Shown here: positions 42,805 to 55,845 of the stretch, in pieces
How the letters are laid out: every line of letters begins with the position of its first letter
Numbering within the stretch: the stretch's first letter is position 1
Source of the DNA: Sabellastarte sp. h YS-2021
Lineage: Eukaryota > Annelida > Polychaeta > Sabellida > Sabellidae
Reading direction: 5' to 3'
Length of the DNA stretch: 64,000 nt
NCBI GenBank assembly: GCA_964017235.1
Contig: OZ024928.1
Coordinates: forward strand, 83,633,566 to 83,697,565
Notes under the pieces: model-generated
Databases searched by the model: none
What the model was told of the DNA's origin: nothing
Seen by the model: the letters and a program-made list of their open reading frames with translations, nothing else
Program-made: the position numbers and the translations under genes

Positions 42805-45520
42805 TATTATGTCCACCCCCCTGGGGGGTGGATATATTATTTTTGCTTTTTTCGCCGTCCGATGTCCGTTGTCCGATGTCCGGCGTCCGATGTCCGGCGT
42901 CACGCATGGTTTCCGCTCATTTAAAGGAAAAGTATTAGAGCTATTGTCACCAAATTTGGTATGCAGGCTTATTGGGTCAGTAGCTTGCTTGGGATTGCTT
43001 TTGGCTGTTGTACCTCTTTTGCTTACTGAGTAATACTTAAGTACAGCTATTTTCAGTACCCATTGGTTTCCGTGCATTTAAGCCAAAATAATTAAAGATA
43101 TTTTACTACAATTTTGAATACAAGATTGTTATGTCCATAGCTCGCTTGGTATTGCATTTGGGACTGATAGCTTTGTCAGTACATGAGTAATAGCCATTTA
43201 GGTACTTCATTGTGTATTTTCAGTACTACTTTTCAGTAATTTGCTTCTATCTCCTTAACCGTGCGAGATAGAGCGATTTCGGCAAAATTTTCGACCCACA
43301 GGGTATCTGAGGAGTGTACTCTTTGCAATTTTCAAAAAATTTTCCCCTCCCCAAAAATGGCGGCCATTTTGAATTTTCGAATTTTTGCCAAAAATGGCAA
43401 AACACTAATTTGCTTCTATCTCCTTAACCGTGCGAGATAGAGCGATTTCGGCGAAATTTTCGACCCACAGGGTATCTAAGGAGTGTACTCTTTGCAATTT
43501 TCAAAAAATTTTCTCCTCCCCAAAAATGGCGGCCATTTTGAATTTTCGAATTTTTGCCAAAAATGGCAAAACACAAATTTGCTTCTATCTCCTTAACCGT
43601 GCGAGATAGAGCGATTTCGTCGAAATTTTCAACCCACAGGGTATCTAAGGAATGTAATATTTGCAATTTTCAAAAAATTTTCCCCTCCCCAAAAATGGCG
43701 GCCATTTTAAATTTTCGAATTTTTGCCAAAAATGGCAAAACACAAATTTGCTTCTATCTCCTTAACCGTGCGAGATAGAGCGATTTCGTCAAAATTTTCG
43801 ACCCACAGGGTATCTGAGGAGTGTACTCTTTGCAATTTTCAAAAAAATTTCCCCTCCCCAAAAATGGCGGCCATTTTGAATTTTCGAATTTTTGCCAAAA
43901 ATGGCAAAACACTAATTTGCTTCTATCTCCTTAACCGTGCGAGATAGAGCGATTTCGGCAAAATTTTCGACCCACAGGGTATCTAAGGAGTGTACTCTTT
44001 GCAATTTTCAAAAAATTTTCCCCTCCCGAAAAATGGCGGCCATTTTGAATTTTCGAATTTTTGCCAAAAATGGCAAAACACAAATTTGCTTCTATCTCCT
44101 TAACCGTGCGAGATAGAGCGATTTCGTCGAAATTTTCGACCCACAGGGTATCTAAGGAATGTAATATTTGCAATTTTCAAAAAATTTTCCCCTCCCCAAA
44201 AATGGCGGCCATTTTAAATTTTCGAATTTTTGCCAAAAATGGCAAAACACAAATTTGCTTCTATCTCCTTAACCGTGCGAGATAGAGCGATTTCGTCGAA
44301 ATTTTCGACCCACAGGGTATCTAAGGAATGTAATATTTGCAATTTTCAAAAAATTTTCCCCTCCCTAAAAATGGCGGCCATTTTGAATTTTCGAATTTTT
44401 GCCAAAAATGGCAAAACACAAATTTGCTTCTATCTCCTTAACCGTGCGAGATAGAGCGATTTCGTCGAAATTTTCGATCCACAGGGTATCTAAGGAATGT
44501 AATATTTGCAATTTTCAAAAAATTTTCCCCTCCCCAAAAATGGTGGCCATTTTAAATTTTCGAATTTTTGCCAAAAATGGCAAAACACAAATTTGCTTCT
44601 ATCTCCTTAACCGTGCGAGATAGAGCGATTTCGTCGAAATTTTCGACCCACAGGGTATCTAAGGAATGTAATATTTGCAATTTTCAAAAAATTTTCCCCT
44701 CCCCAAAAATGGCGGCCATTTTGAATTTTCGAATTTTTGCCAAAAATGGCAAAACACAAATTTGCTTCTATCTCCTTAACCGTGCGAGATAGAGCGATTT
44801 CGTCAAAATTTTCGACGCACAGGGTATCTAAGCAATGCAATCTTTGCAATTTTCAAAAAATTTTCCCCTCCCCAAAAATGGCGGCCATTTTGAATTTTCG
44901 AAGTTTTGCCAAAAATGGCAAAACACAAATTTCCTTCTATCTCCTTAACCATGCGAGATAGAGCGATTTCGTCAAAATTTTCGACCCACAGGTATTTGAG
45001 CATTGTATTCTTGGGAATTTAAAAAAAAAATTTCCCCTCCCCTAAAATGGCGGCCATTTTGAATTTTCAAATTTTTGCCAAAAATGGCAAAACACAAATT
45101 TGCTTCTATCTCCTTAACCATGCGAGATAGAGCGATTTCGTCGAAATTTTTCAACCCACAGGGTATCTAAGGAATGTAATATTTGCAATTTTCAAAAAAT
45201 TTTCCCCTCCCCAAAAATGGCAGCCATTTTGAATTTTCGAATTTTTGCCCAAAATGGAAAAACACAAACTGGCCTTAACCGTGCAAAATAGAGTTATTTT
45301 GTTGAAATTTTCGACCCATAGGGTATCTAAGAAATGTACTCTTGGCAATTTTCAAAAAAATTTCCTTTTCCCAAAAATGGCGGCCATTTTGAATTTTCAA
45401 ATTTTTGCCAAAAATAGAAAAACAGGAATTTGCTTCTATCTTCTTAACCGTGCAAGATAGAGTGATTTCGTCAAAATTTTCAACCCAACCAATGCAAAAA
45501 GGCATGAAGCTGAAATAATT
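42805..45520 (+). mobile_element. Element with 169-bp satellite core beside RNPC3
   Basis: Begins about 60 bp after the RNPC3 stop with a hairpin, TCCACCCCCC facing GGGGGGTGGA (42812-42832). A run of GTCCGATGTCCG-type steps (42855-42900) and a unique flank to about 43230 follow. The core is about thirteen units of 169 bp to 45490, and the last three are degenerate. It probably ends near 45520, but no closing hairpin is clear. Confidence 0.65.
43233..45490 (+). repeat. 169-bp satellite, about 13 units
   Basis: ATGCCAAAAATGGCAAAAC-type starts recur at 43554, 43723, 43892, 44061, 44230, 44399, 44568 and 44737 exactly 169 bp apart. Each unit has two short inverted repeats: AAAATGGC facing GCCATTTT across one base, and TTTTGCCA facing TGGCAAAA. 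Central units differ by only a few bases; outer units are more diverged. Related 165-bp repeats form the arms of the element at 27420-31033. Recurrent 60-80-codon open frames are not genes. Confidence 0.93.
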
Positions 45521-46515
45521 TACATCTACACTAACAAATATTTAAGCATCATTGATATATTTTACAAATGAAACAGGGTCTTGTAAGACTACTGTACAAT
45601 TTGGGCAAAAGGTTCATGGGTGGACATTACACATGATAATGTGTGTTCTTCTATGCTATCCTGTTTCTATTCGCATCTACTATCAACAGGGCGGCCTATT
45701 TCTAGTTTGATTTGATATACAATACAGTTTAACTCTGTCAAATGAAATCCTAGTGTACTAGAACATACTTCTACTTAAAGTTTTTTTTCCATTAGCCAGT
45801 TTAAATTTCAGTTGAAACATCCTCACATTTACTTCCACTTAATAGAAGTTCATCTTCGCATACATTTCATCAATTTATGAAATATGTCTTCCCTGTTTTG
45901 AAATATTAATTTTTAAATTAGAAAAATGAAGATATATAGTTTCTGTCAGTAAAGAGGGTCGAACTTCTAAAGAAGAGTATCTAATTTTTATGAGAAACAG
46001 AGAGAAGAAATTGAAAATACCAATATATTTATTTTTTTGTTAGCAAATATAAAGACATGATTTTTAGAAGTCAAATTTAAAATGCAGAGTTCAAATACAA
46101 GAAGCAGAAACATGTCACATATGTTAACAGTTAAAGCACAATCAACAGCTGTTGTCAGTAGGCCATTACATATGATCTTACACATATAACAAAGTCATCT
46201 TTATCTTGTAAGCTTTGTAACAATAATTTTAACTGCAAAGTATTGCAGTTGCATTTTGAAAAAAAGGTATAAAGATTTACAATATATTCATTACTTTTTA
46301 AATGATGTCAAATGTAAATTACATCACAATTGAAGGGATTTTCAGCAACTAATGCTTCAAAGTGTGTTTGAAACATAAAATAATGTCAAAATAATTGTGT
46401 TGTTTTTCCTTCAAATAAGATCATTGAATGCCTGAACAGTGCCATTATAAATGTGTTTATTTTCTCTACCCTTGTGGATATTGCCTTTTTTACATTTACT
46501 TCTGTAGAATACTTT
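45521..46515. other. Nothing recognised
   Basis: AT-rich, apparently single-copy sequence. No gene, RNA or repeat that I can support. Confidence 0.5.
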
Positions 46516-46519
46516 TTAT

Positions 46520-49500
46520 GTCAGCTGACTTGTCAGTCAGCTGACATTATGTCATCACTCTGCGCGTCCGCGTGAACAACTTCTTCTCCAAAACTACAAG
46601 GCCTAGAGACATGCTGTTTTTTTTAAAAGATACCTTATCTATCGAGGATGAAAAATTGTTCAAGGCATGCAAATCTGTCTGTTCGTCTGTTTGCTAGAGA
46701 CATTACAAGGGGGGTACCCCCACCAAAAGTGTGAAAATTTCAACTTTTTATCACAATTTTCTCAGTGACTATTGCAGGGATTTCTATCATATCTTGCATA
46801 TATGTACTAGGCCAGAGGTAGATTCTCTTGTGTGAGTATGAGACCTGGATCTGTCTTACTTTTTTTTTAATAAATTTTTTTAATAATTTTTAATGCATTA
46901 AAATTCATGAAATCATGCACTAAATCACTTATAACTTCAAAAGTGTTGCATTTACAGCATTTTGTGAAAATATGTTGTTCAGCTACTTTTTTCATAGCTA
47001 CAATATGGTGAGTAAGTTGGGTGTCTGTCTGAATAGCTAAGTGAGTAATAGCTACTTTTGGGCTTTTCAGTAACTTCCATTATGAGTAAAATCACTTGTA
47101 ACTTAAAAACTATTGCATTTAGAGAATTTCGTATAAATATGTTATTCAGCTACTTTTGGGCCAGCTATAACATAGTGAAATTTCAGACCTGTAGCTCATG
47201 GCATAGCTGAGTAATAGCTACTTTTAGGTTATCACTGTTGAGTAAATCGCTTATAACTTGAAAACTATTGCATTTAGAGAATTTCGTATAAATATGTTAT
47301 TCAGCTACTTTTGGGTCAGCTATAACATAGTAAAATTTCAGACCTGTAGCTCATGGCATAGCTGAGTAATTGCTACTTTTAGGTTATCACTGTTGAGTAA
47401 ATCACTTATAACTTGAAAAGTGTTGCATTTAGAGCATTTTGTGAAAATATGTTATTCAGCTACTTTTTTCATAGCTACAATATGGTGAGTAAGTTGGGTG
47501 TCTGTCTCAATAGCTAAGTGAGTAATAGCTACTTTTGGGCTTTTCAGTAACTTCCATCATGAGTAAAATCACTTGTAACTTAAAAACTATTGCATTTAGA
47601 GAATTTCGTATAAATATGTTATTCAGCCACTTTTGGGCCAGCTATAACATAGTAAAATTTCAGACCTGTAGCTCATGGCATAGCTGAGTAATAGCTACTT
47701 TTAGGTTATCACTGTTGAGTAAATCACTTATAACTTGAAAACTATTGCATTTAGAGTATTTTGTTTCAATATGTTATTCACATATTTTGGGGTCAGCTAT
47801 AACATAGTGAAGTTTCAGACATGTGGCTCATTTCATAGCTGAGTAATAGCTACTTTGAAGTTCTCACTGTTGAGTAAATCAGTTATAATTGGAAAACTAT
47901 TGCATTTACAGAAATTTGTGCAAATATGTTATTCAGCTACTTTTGGGTCAGCTATAACATAGTGAAATTATAGACCTATAGCTCATGGCACAACTGAGCA
48001 ATAGCTATTCTCAGGTACTGACTGTTGAGTAAATCAGCTATAACTTGAAAAATATTGCATTTGGAGTATTTTGTTAAAATATATTGTTCACCTACTTTTG
48101 GGTCAGCTATAACATAGTGAAATTACAGACCTATAGCTCATGGCATAGCGGAGCAATAGCTATTTTCAGGTTCTCACTATTGAGTAAATCAGTTGTAGCT
48201 TGAAAACTATTGCATTTACAGTAGTTTGCTTAAATATGTTGTTCACCTACTTTTGGGTTAGCTATAACATAGTAAAATTTCAGACATGTAGCTCATTGCA
48301 TAGCTGAGTAATAGTTCCTTTGAGGTTCTTACTGTTGAGTAAATCAGTTGTAACTTGAAAACTATTACATTTAGAGTAATTGTTAAATATGTTATTCACA
48401 GAATTTTTGGTCAGCTATAACATAGTGAAATTGCAGACTTCTATGTCATGGCATAGCTGAGCAATAGCTACTTTCAGGTTCTCACTGTTGAGTAAATCAT
48501 TGTATCCACTGGATAGCCGCAGTGTGTAGAGAGAGATTTCACCATTACTGCTCTGATGAAAAAAAATATTATAGCTAGCTTTCTTAAGTTTATATATTAA
48601 TAACCATAAAATGTTGTCTGGGAATATTTTTGGCCTCATTTTGAGAAACAAGATGGCCGCCACAGGTGTTTTTTGTCAGTCATGAAAAGTGCTTATATCT
48701 CCCTTATTATTGATCCTAGAGGTTTGGGATGATAAACCAACCTGTAGGAAATCATGGGGTGGGAATCTTTTGGTGTGGTCAGATTTGACCTTCAATGACC
48801 CCTCCTTCAAGGTCAAACAAGGATAGCCAAACTTAAAAGTGCTTATAACTCGCTTATTATTGGTCCCAGAGGTTTGGGATGGTAAACAGACAGGAAATCA
48901 TGGGCTGTGAATCTGTTGATATGGTCCGATTTGACCTTGGAACCCTCCTTCAAGGTCAAATGAGGATAGCGAAAATTGAAAGTGCCTACAACTCGCTTAT
49001 TATTGGTGACAGAGATTTGGGATGGTAAACCATCCCATAGGAAATCATTGGCTCGGAATCTTTTGGTATGGTCAGATTTGACCTTTGGACCCCTCCTTCA
49101 AGGTCAAATGAGGACAGCCAAGCTTAAAAGTGCTTATAACTCATTTATAATTGGTCCTAGAGGTTTGGAATGGTAAACCATAGGACATCATGGGCTGGGA
49201 ATGTATTTGTGTGGTTAGATTTGACCTTGGACCCCTTCTTCAAGGTCGAACGAGGATATTGCATTTGTAGTATTTCTTTAAATATGTTTTAACCTATTTT
49301 TTACACTTAAACAATTACCTTGTTATTTTCCTTCATAATACCATTTACAGGGCACAACTTTTTTATCCTTTTCTTCTGTCAGCTTCGGAATTTCTTTCGA
49401 ACTTGCTGTTCAGTTACCATTTACTGTATTTCTGTACAGCCCTTTTCCTGATAATTATTCTGTCCTCTAATCACCTTCACAAATCAAAAACACTCAGTCA

Positions 49501-49530
49501 GCTGACACAGTGCCCGTTCACGGGCACTCT
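46520..49530 (-). mobile_element. Composite hairpin-type element with 160-bp and 146-bp cores
   Basis: Opens with the palindrome GTCAGCTGAC..GTCAGCTGAC (46524-46549) and the end module to 46870. A reversed 160-bp array follows (46890-48500), with a near-identical two-unit block repeated around 46910 and 47410. A partial 146-bp-core element comes next, beginning TGTATCCACTGGATAGCC (48504-49255). The element closes with CAGTCAGCTGAC and the hairpin AGTGCCCG facing CGGGCACT (49509-49528). The DIRS element starts within about 10 bases of that hairpin. Confidence 0.7.
48540..49258 (+). repeat. 146-bp repeat array, about four units
   Basis: Units marked by TTATTATTGGTCCCAGAGG, GGAAATCATGGGCTG and CCTCCTTCAAGGTCAAA. 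It has the same left flank type (AACAAGATGGCCGCC) as the element at 33613 but breaks off at 49258. Confidence 0.85.
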
Positions 49531-49537
49531 CCTCTTG

Positions 49538-52500
49538 TTTATTGCATAAAAACGTACTTACATAATCCCAACAAATGCTTACGTGACCTACCGTTCGGTC
49601 AAGGACACAGACAATGTGTCTCGCCATGTTTTTTCTACTGAAAGTACACACGTAAACCCCAGGGGGCACCTGCTGGAGGTTATCTCCACTATAAGTTGCC
49701 ATTCTAATTTTGACCGCCGTGAAGTGCACACGCGTTCTTTTGTACGATTCAAGATGTCCGAAAAACAAAGGAAATGTTCAGTTTGCTTGGGTGATATGCT
49801 TCCATGGGATAATCACCAAGCTTGTTTAAAATGCAGAAACGACAAGAAGGGAAAAGACAAGTGTGTTGTGAGTAAAGAATCTGATTGCTCTATTTGTGCT
49901 GGGGCCTTAAAAATTCCACACAAAAGAAAAGCTTCCAAGTCCAAAAGTTCTGAGAAGTTTGATGACTCTCTCTTGGATGAACCAACACCTTCAAAATCTT
50001 CACAGCCTTCTACTTCCAAACCTGATTCCTCCCTTCAAGACATGATTAAAGCTATGAATAATCAGTTGGCTTCCTTGGCTTCCCAGTTTGAAGAGTTCAA
50101 ACGCAGTGACAAACCTTCAGCCTCTAAGAACAGTCTTCCTCTCTGTCAGGAGCAGGGTATGAGTGCCCCTGTCTCCCAGACGAGAACTCAGCCTTCAGAA
50201 GGAGAGCTATCTGATGAGGACTCCTCTTTGCCTGCCAGCAAGAGACACAGATCTAAGTCTCCTCAAGGGGATGCAGACTCTCATTCACAGGAGTTAGATC
50301 CCTCTTATGTTGAGATGCTCAATGCCATCAGAGGTCTACTGGATCTGGAGGTACCACAAGTGGAGTGCCTTGTGGCCCCTTCTGCTTTTTCCAAGAAACC
50401 CTCCAAGCAGGTGGTGAGGAAACAAAATTTGGCTTTACCTCCTGTCCAAGATATTCAGTCCATGTGGGACTACAGGTTTAGGAAGGCCTCTGGAACCTCA
50501 GTCAAAGACAAATCCAGCTCTGAATCATTGTCCCAGGGACAGTTTTTGGCCTTTGAGAGGCCCGACATGATCTACTACACTACCTCTCCACAAAATACGC
50601 CTTTGAAAGCTCCTAAACTACCTGACTCCTACTTCAACATAGCTAGAGTGAAATCATTGTCAAATTCCATCTCTGTACCTTCCAAACAACATATTGTTCA
50701 AGAGACAGTTTGCAGGGAAAATGTTCAAATTTTGGGCCATGTAGTGTGGTTTAAAATGGCTATAGAGGAGCTCAACAACAGAATCCAGGAGTTGGCTACT
50801 GAAATTAGAGGGTCTGAAGATCTGGATACAGTCAAGGAGTCAGCAGACCTCATGATAAAATATTCTCAGCTACAGGCTTCAGTTACCTCCTCTCTGGAGA
50901 TAGCCCTGGATACGGTCCTCAAACAAAACATGACTCTGGCATGCAATATGCTCCTTCAAAGGAGGGATAGCTTATGAAAGGACTGCAGCTCAAAATTAGG
51001 TCCAAAAGACTTGGCAAGCTTGCGTACAGACCATTTTGACCAACAGGAGGTCTTCAACTCGGATATTTTATCCCAGGTTGAGGATAACATGATCAAAAGA
51101 TTGTCAATAATGAAGGAATCTGATTCCAAGTCATACAGAGACTCTGTGAAGAATTTCGATTTCGGGAGGTCTTTACATCCAAAGCCCTCACAGGAAGGTA
51201 ACAGGTCGTTTCGTGACAAACGAACGCAGCCAAACACCTATAACCACTTCTCTGCGTGCGCATCGCGAGGAGGCAGAGGCGGAAAGAGGAAGTGACTTTC
51301 CAGGGACAAGATTGCAGGATTTTTGGCAGGTATGGGCAAAAAATCAAGCACATCCCAGAGTAGTAAGTTTACTACAACATGGTTATCGCCTAGACTTCAA
51401 AATTCTACCCAAATTATCGAAAATTCCGCTCATTTTGAGCAAATATCACAACAAAAACAAAGATGGCGCTCTACACGAAGCAGTTCAGGCCATGCTTGCA
51501 AAAAAGGCAATAACTCATGTCAGGAAACCTTCTACTCTGGGATATTACAGCAGACTGTTTCTGGTACCCAAACCCATGAAAAGGTGGAGACCAGTGATAG
51601 ATTTAAGTATGTTAAACAACCATTTACATGTACCGACATTCAAAATGGAAACAGCCGAATCTATCAGGAAGTCGATTCGACAGGGGGAGTGGGTCACCTA
51701 GATAGACCTCACAGACGCTTATTTTCATGTTCCAATTCACCCACAATCTCAAAAATATCTGAGATTTCAAACGAAAAAAGGGGTTTTCCAATTTCAGGCT
51801 CTCCCTTTTGGTGTCGCAACAGCTCCCCTAGAGTTTACTCGCATTGTGAAAGAGGTAAAACTCATAGCTCAAGCCAGGAACCTCAGAATCCATCAATATC
51901 TGGACGACTGGCTTCTTCGGTCACCAACAAAAGATCAATGTCTCAAAGATTCGAAAAAATTAGTGAAATTGGTCCAAGAACTAGGCTGGCTCATCAATTT
52001 CCAAAAATCGGAATTGGTTCCCACACAAAATCTAGATTTTCTGGGTTATCACTTCGATCTTCACAGGGGTCTGGTTTTTCCAACCCAAAAGAAACTCGAT
52101 CGGTTGAAAGTTCAGACTGTTTCCATCAGAAAGTCATTAGTCTTGACTCCAAGAAAGCTCATGTCACTCATAGGGACATTAGCTTCCTTAGAAAAAACAG
52201 TACCTCTAGGAAGGTTGCACATGAGACCTTTTCAGTGGTACCTAAGGTCAAACTGGAAGTTTCCCCAGTCACTGGACAAAAACATTCCAGTAACAAGGAA
52301 TTTCCTCAATTATCTCAAATGGTGGGAGGATCTACAAAATCTTATGGCAGGTTCTCCCCTCCATCCGCATGTTCACAACACTTTGGTGTTCACAGATGCC
52401 TCCCAAAAAGGCTGGGGAGCTCACTTGAACGAAATAGTCCTCAGTGGCCTCTGGTCAAACAAGGAGGCTCAGCTTCACATCAACGTATTGGAGCTGAAAG

Positions 52501-55074
52501 CTGTTCTTCTGGCCCTAAAGGGGTTTCAGGAGCACTTGCAAGGTCAAAGCGTGCTCATCTGTTCAGACAACAGTACAGTAGTATCTTATCTGAACAAAGA
52601 AGGAGGCACACATTCCATAGAAATGTGTGCTCTTATCTGGAGAATTCTTGCATTCACAAATTCCAGAAGAATCCAGATAAGGGCAAGACACGTACCTGGA
52701 TCCCTAAATGTCATAGCAGACTCTCTATCACGAAGGGACAAGGTCATACAGACGGAGTGGTCACTTCACCAACAGATATTCAACCAAATTTGCAAAGTTT
52801 GGCACACACCAATGGTAGATCTATTTGCAACTCATCTAAATTACAAACTTCCAATTTATGTATCTCCTGTCCCAGACAAAAAGGCTTGGAAAATAGATGC
52901 ATTGAATATCTGTTGGGAAGGCCTAGACGGCTATGTCTTCTGTCCAGTAGCCATCCTGCCACAAGTAATTCAAAAAATAATAACATACCCATGCAGGATG
53001 ATAGTACTGGCTCCAGGGTGGCCGGGGATGCCATGGTTTTGGGATCTGGTGGATCTCTCGACCAGGGTACCCCTACAGCTCCCTCACTGGAAGACACTTC
53101 TGAAACAGCCACATTCCAACAGGTTCCACAACAACGTGGAGTACCTGAATCTACATGTGTGGCTTCTGGATTCCAGGAATCCAATTCTGGAAGATTCTCA
53201 TCTGAGGTGGCAGAAAGAATTAAGGCACCTCAGAGGGAATCCTCAAGAAAAGTCTATCAATCAAGGTGGACCATTTATGGGCAATGGTGCACAGAGAATA
53301 AGGTGGACATCACTTCAACAGCTGTTCCCCAGGTAGCAGAATTTTTAAACTACCTGTTCACAGTCAAAAATCTCAAACCAGCTACAATCACTGGTTACAG
53401 AACAGCAATTGCTGATGCTTTGGGTTCACAGGGTGAATTCATTTCAAAAAGTCTAGAACTGAATAGACTTATTGCCAGCTTCACCAGGGATAGACCTAAA
53501 CCAAATAGGTCCATACCTACATGGGACCTCTCATTGGTCCTCTTAGGTTTGACAAAACCTCCCTTTGAGCCTTTGTCAGAGGCTCCTTTGAAGTGGCTAA
53601 CTTACAAGACAGTGTTCCTGTTGGCTTTAGCCTCAGGTAAAAGAAGGAGTGAGATACATGCATGGACTCACTCTTCTGTCTCTTCAAGGAGAAATTGGTC
53701 AGAAGTTACTGTCTCTCCTTCTCCGGCCTTCCTGGCTAAAAACCAATTGGCTTCGGATGGCCCTGATTCCATTAAACCAGTAGTGATACCAGCCCTTACT
53801 ACCATGTTGGACAGCTCACTGGTGGAGGACAAGTCACTTTGTCCAGTTAGGGCCCTCAAGGTCTATTTACAGAAGACCAAATCCATGACAAAGGGCAAGG
53901 CCCTACTCTTTGTATCCCTTAGGGAGGGTTATTCTAAGGATATCACAAGAATAACCATTTCCCAGTGGATCAAACACACCATTCAAACTTGCTATCAGTC
54001 TTCAGATACGGCTGATCAACAGGTCACGCAGGTTAGAGCTCATGATGTTAGAGCTATGGCTGCATCACTTGCATTTAAAGGAGGTATCTCTTTAGAGCAG
54101 GTCTTGAGCTCCTGTTACTGAAAGTCCCATAATACCTTCACAAACTTTTATTTGAAGGATATTTGCTGGGAAAATGATGATATCTTTAAGTTAGGTCCCA
54201 TTGTGTCTGCACAGCATATAGTGAACAATTGAGACTTAATAGTTTAATCAGTCTTTATTTTTTCAGGATATATGGAATTGGACTGGAATGTAGTAGGACT
54301 TTGATTTTTGAACACGACTATGGATAAGATTTCATGTTATGACTGCTTGGCTTGAAGGACAGCTGCACTCTGACTGCTGGAGTTTTATTCAACTGGGCAC
54401 AGCTGACCTTTGACCCCTGCACATCTGTACAGATACGGTGACGGGATTCATAAATATCATACTATGTATAGTACAACATGCTGCTTTCAAAAGTGGGTGA
54501 GTACTTTGCAGTTACTTTATTACAACTACTTTTTCACTTTATCAGTACTTGTAATAACAATAATATAATTACAGTTTTAACTATATGTACTATGTTACAG
54601 TTGTTTGTAGTATAACATATGGTGTCTATGCATTTTTTGTATCTGTATAACCTCAAGAACTCTCCTATAGCACTTGACAGTCCTCAGAAGTCTACCCACC
54701 ATGGACCTCAGGGCTGTATTCAAGCATTTGTTGGGATTATGTAAGTACATTTTTATGCAATAAAATTGGTTAATTTTATTGTAATTGGAATTTTTATAAA
54801 TAAAAATACTTACATAATCCCAACAAGGAGAGTCCCACCCTCCTCCCCTCTACCATCTTCTGAGGGTTAGGGTCAAAATTTTAAGAATGGCAACTTATAG
54901 TGGAGATAACCTCCAGCAGGTGCCCCCTGGGGTTTACGTGTGTACTTTCAGTAGAAAAAACATGGCGAGACACATTGTCTGTGTCCTTGACCGAACGGTA
55001 GGTCACGTAAGCATTTGTTGGGATTATGTAAGTATTTTTATTTATAAAAATTCCAATTACAATAAAATTAACCA
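49538..55074 (+). mobile_element. DIRS-type retrotransposon, nearly whole
   Basis: A tyrosine-recombinase retrotransposon of about 5.5 kb. Inverted terminal repeats lie at about 49538-49710 and 54885-55074, and an internal complementary region at about 54724-54825 is antiparallel to both outer ends, the hallmark of DIRS circular intermediates. Parts in order: a Gag-like region (about 49.75-51.0 kb) with an N-terminal Cys/His module, a reverse transcriptase and RNase H region (about 51.2-53.3 kb), and a tyrosine recombinase region (about 53.2-54.1 kb) in a different, overlapping frame, as is usual for the family. The two inverted repeats look identical over about 125 bp, so the insertion is young. 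It looks close to whole, with perhaps one or two breaks. Confidence 0.9.
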
Positions 55075-55079
55075 AATTT

Positions 55080-55845
55080 GTGGACTTTTCCTGCTTTTGT
55101 TTGTTGGTGTCATTTTGTTACCTTTATTTTGATGTGTCTCAAGTTCAAAGTTTCAAGTTTTTAAAGTTTGACTCATCTTTGTGAATTAACGGGCTGAAGG
55201 AGCAATAAGAAAAATTCTGTATTTACATTATTTATTCCCATCCCTGATGAAGAGTTTGTTATATTTTATTAATTTTCCTGCCGAATATGCAGAAAGATTT
55301 GTGTGTGCAACAGCTTGATGATGCCAGGTGGGTTTCAGTGCAGAATGTTGACCAACTAGTAAGCACTGCTTTCCTCCATCCCCACAACTACTATCATACT
55401 ACTACTACGATCATAATATGACCTGTAACAATGTATTGAAAGTGATGTTCAACCCAAATCAGTGAATTAGTCAGGTTTCCAATAATGTGTTTTTTGAAAC
55501 ATACATATTATTTTTTTTTACTTACAGTGATAAATCCAAAACAGGACTAAAATTTGTTATTCAAATATTTGCATAAAAATATGTTATACCGTTGCTCTGG
55601 AAAACAATGTCAAATGAAATATAACAATTATCTCTGGTTAGATTCTCTCCATTGTGACATGTACTCAGGTTTGAAGTATTTAAGACCTATGGAGCCTCTT
55701 TATTTTTAAAAACTTTTCAAAGTTAAATGGTAAGATCATATTTTCTGCTGCTCTTTTGTGTAGGCCAAATTTCAACAATCATTCAAGTTAACTGGAAATT
55801 TACCCATGCTTCCAGGTTGAACAAAATCTTCATGCCAAAAGGGTC
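55080..55845. other. Nothing recognised
   Basis: AT-rich sequence after the DIRS element. No gene or repeat supported. Confidence 0.5.

Noticed and set aside
43424-45505. Open frames on both strands of the 169-bp satellite (MPKMAKHKF and MQILHSLDT types)
   Set aside because: They follow the repeat period and cross unit borders; they reflect low divergence of the satellite, not coding selection.
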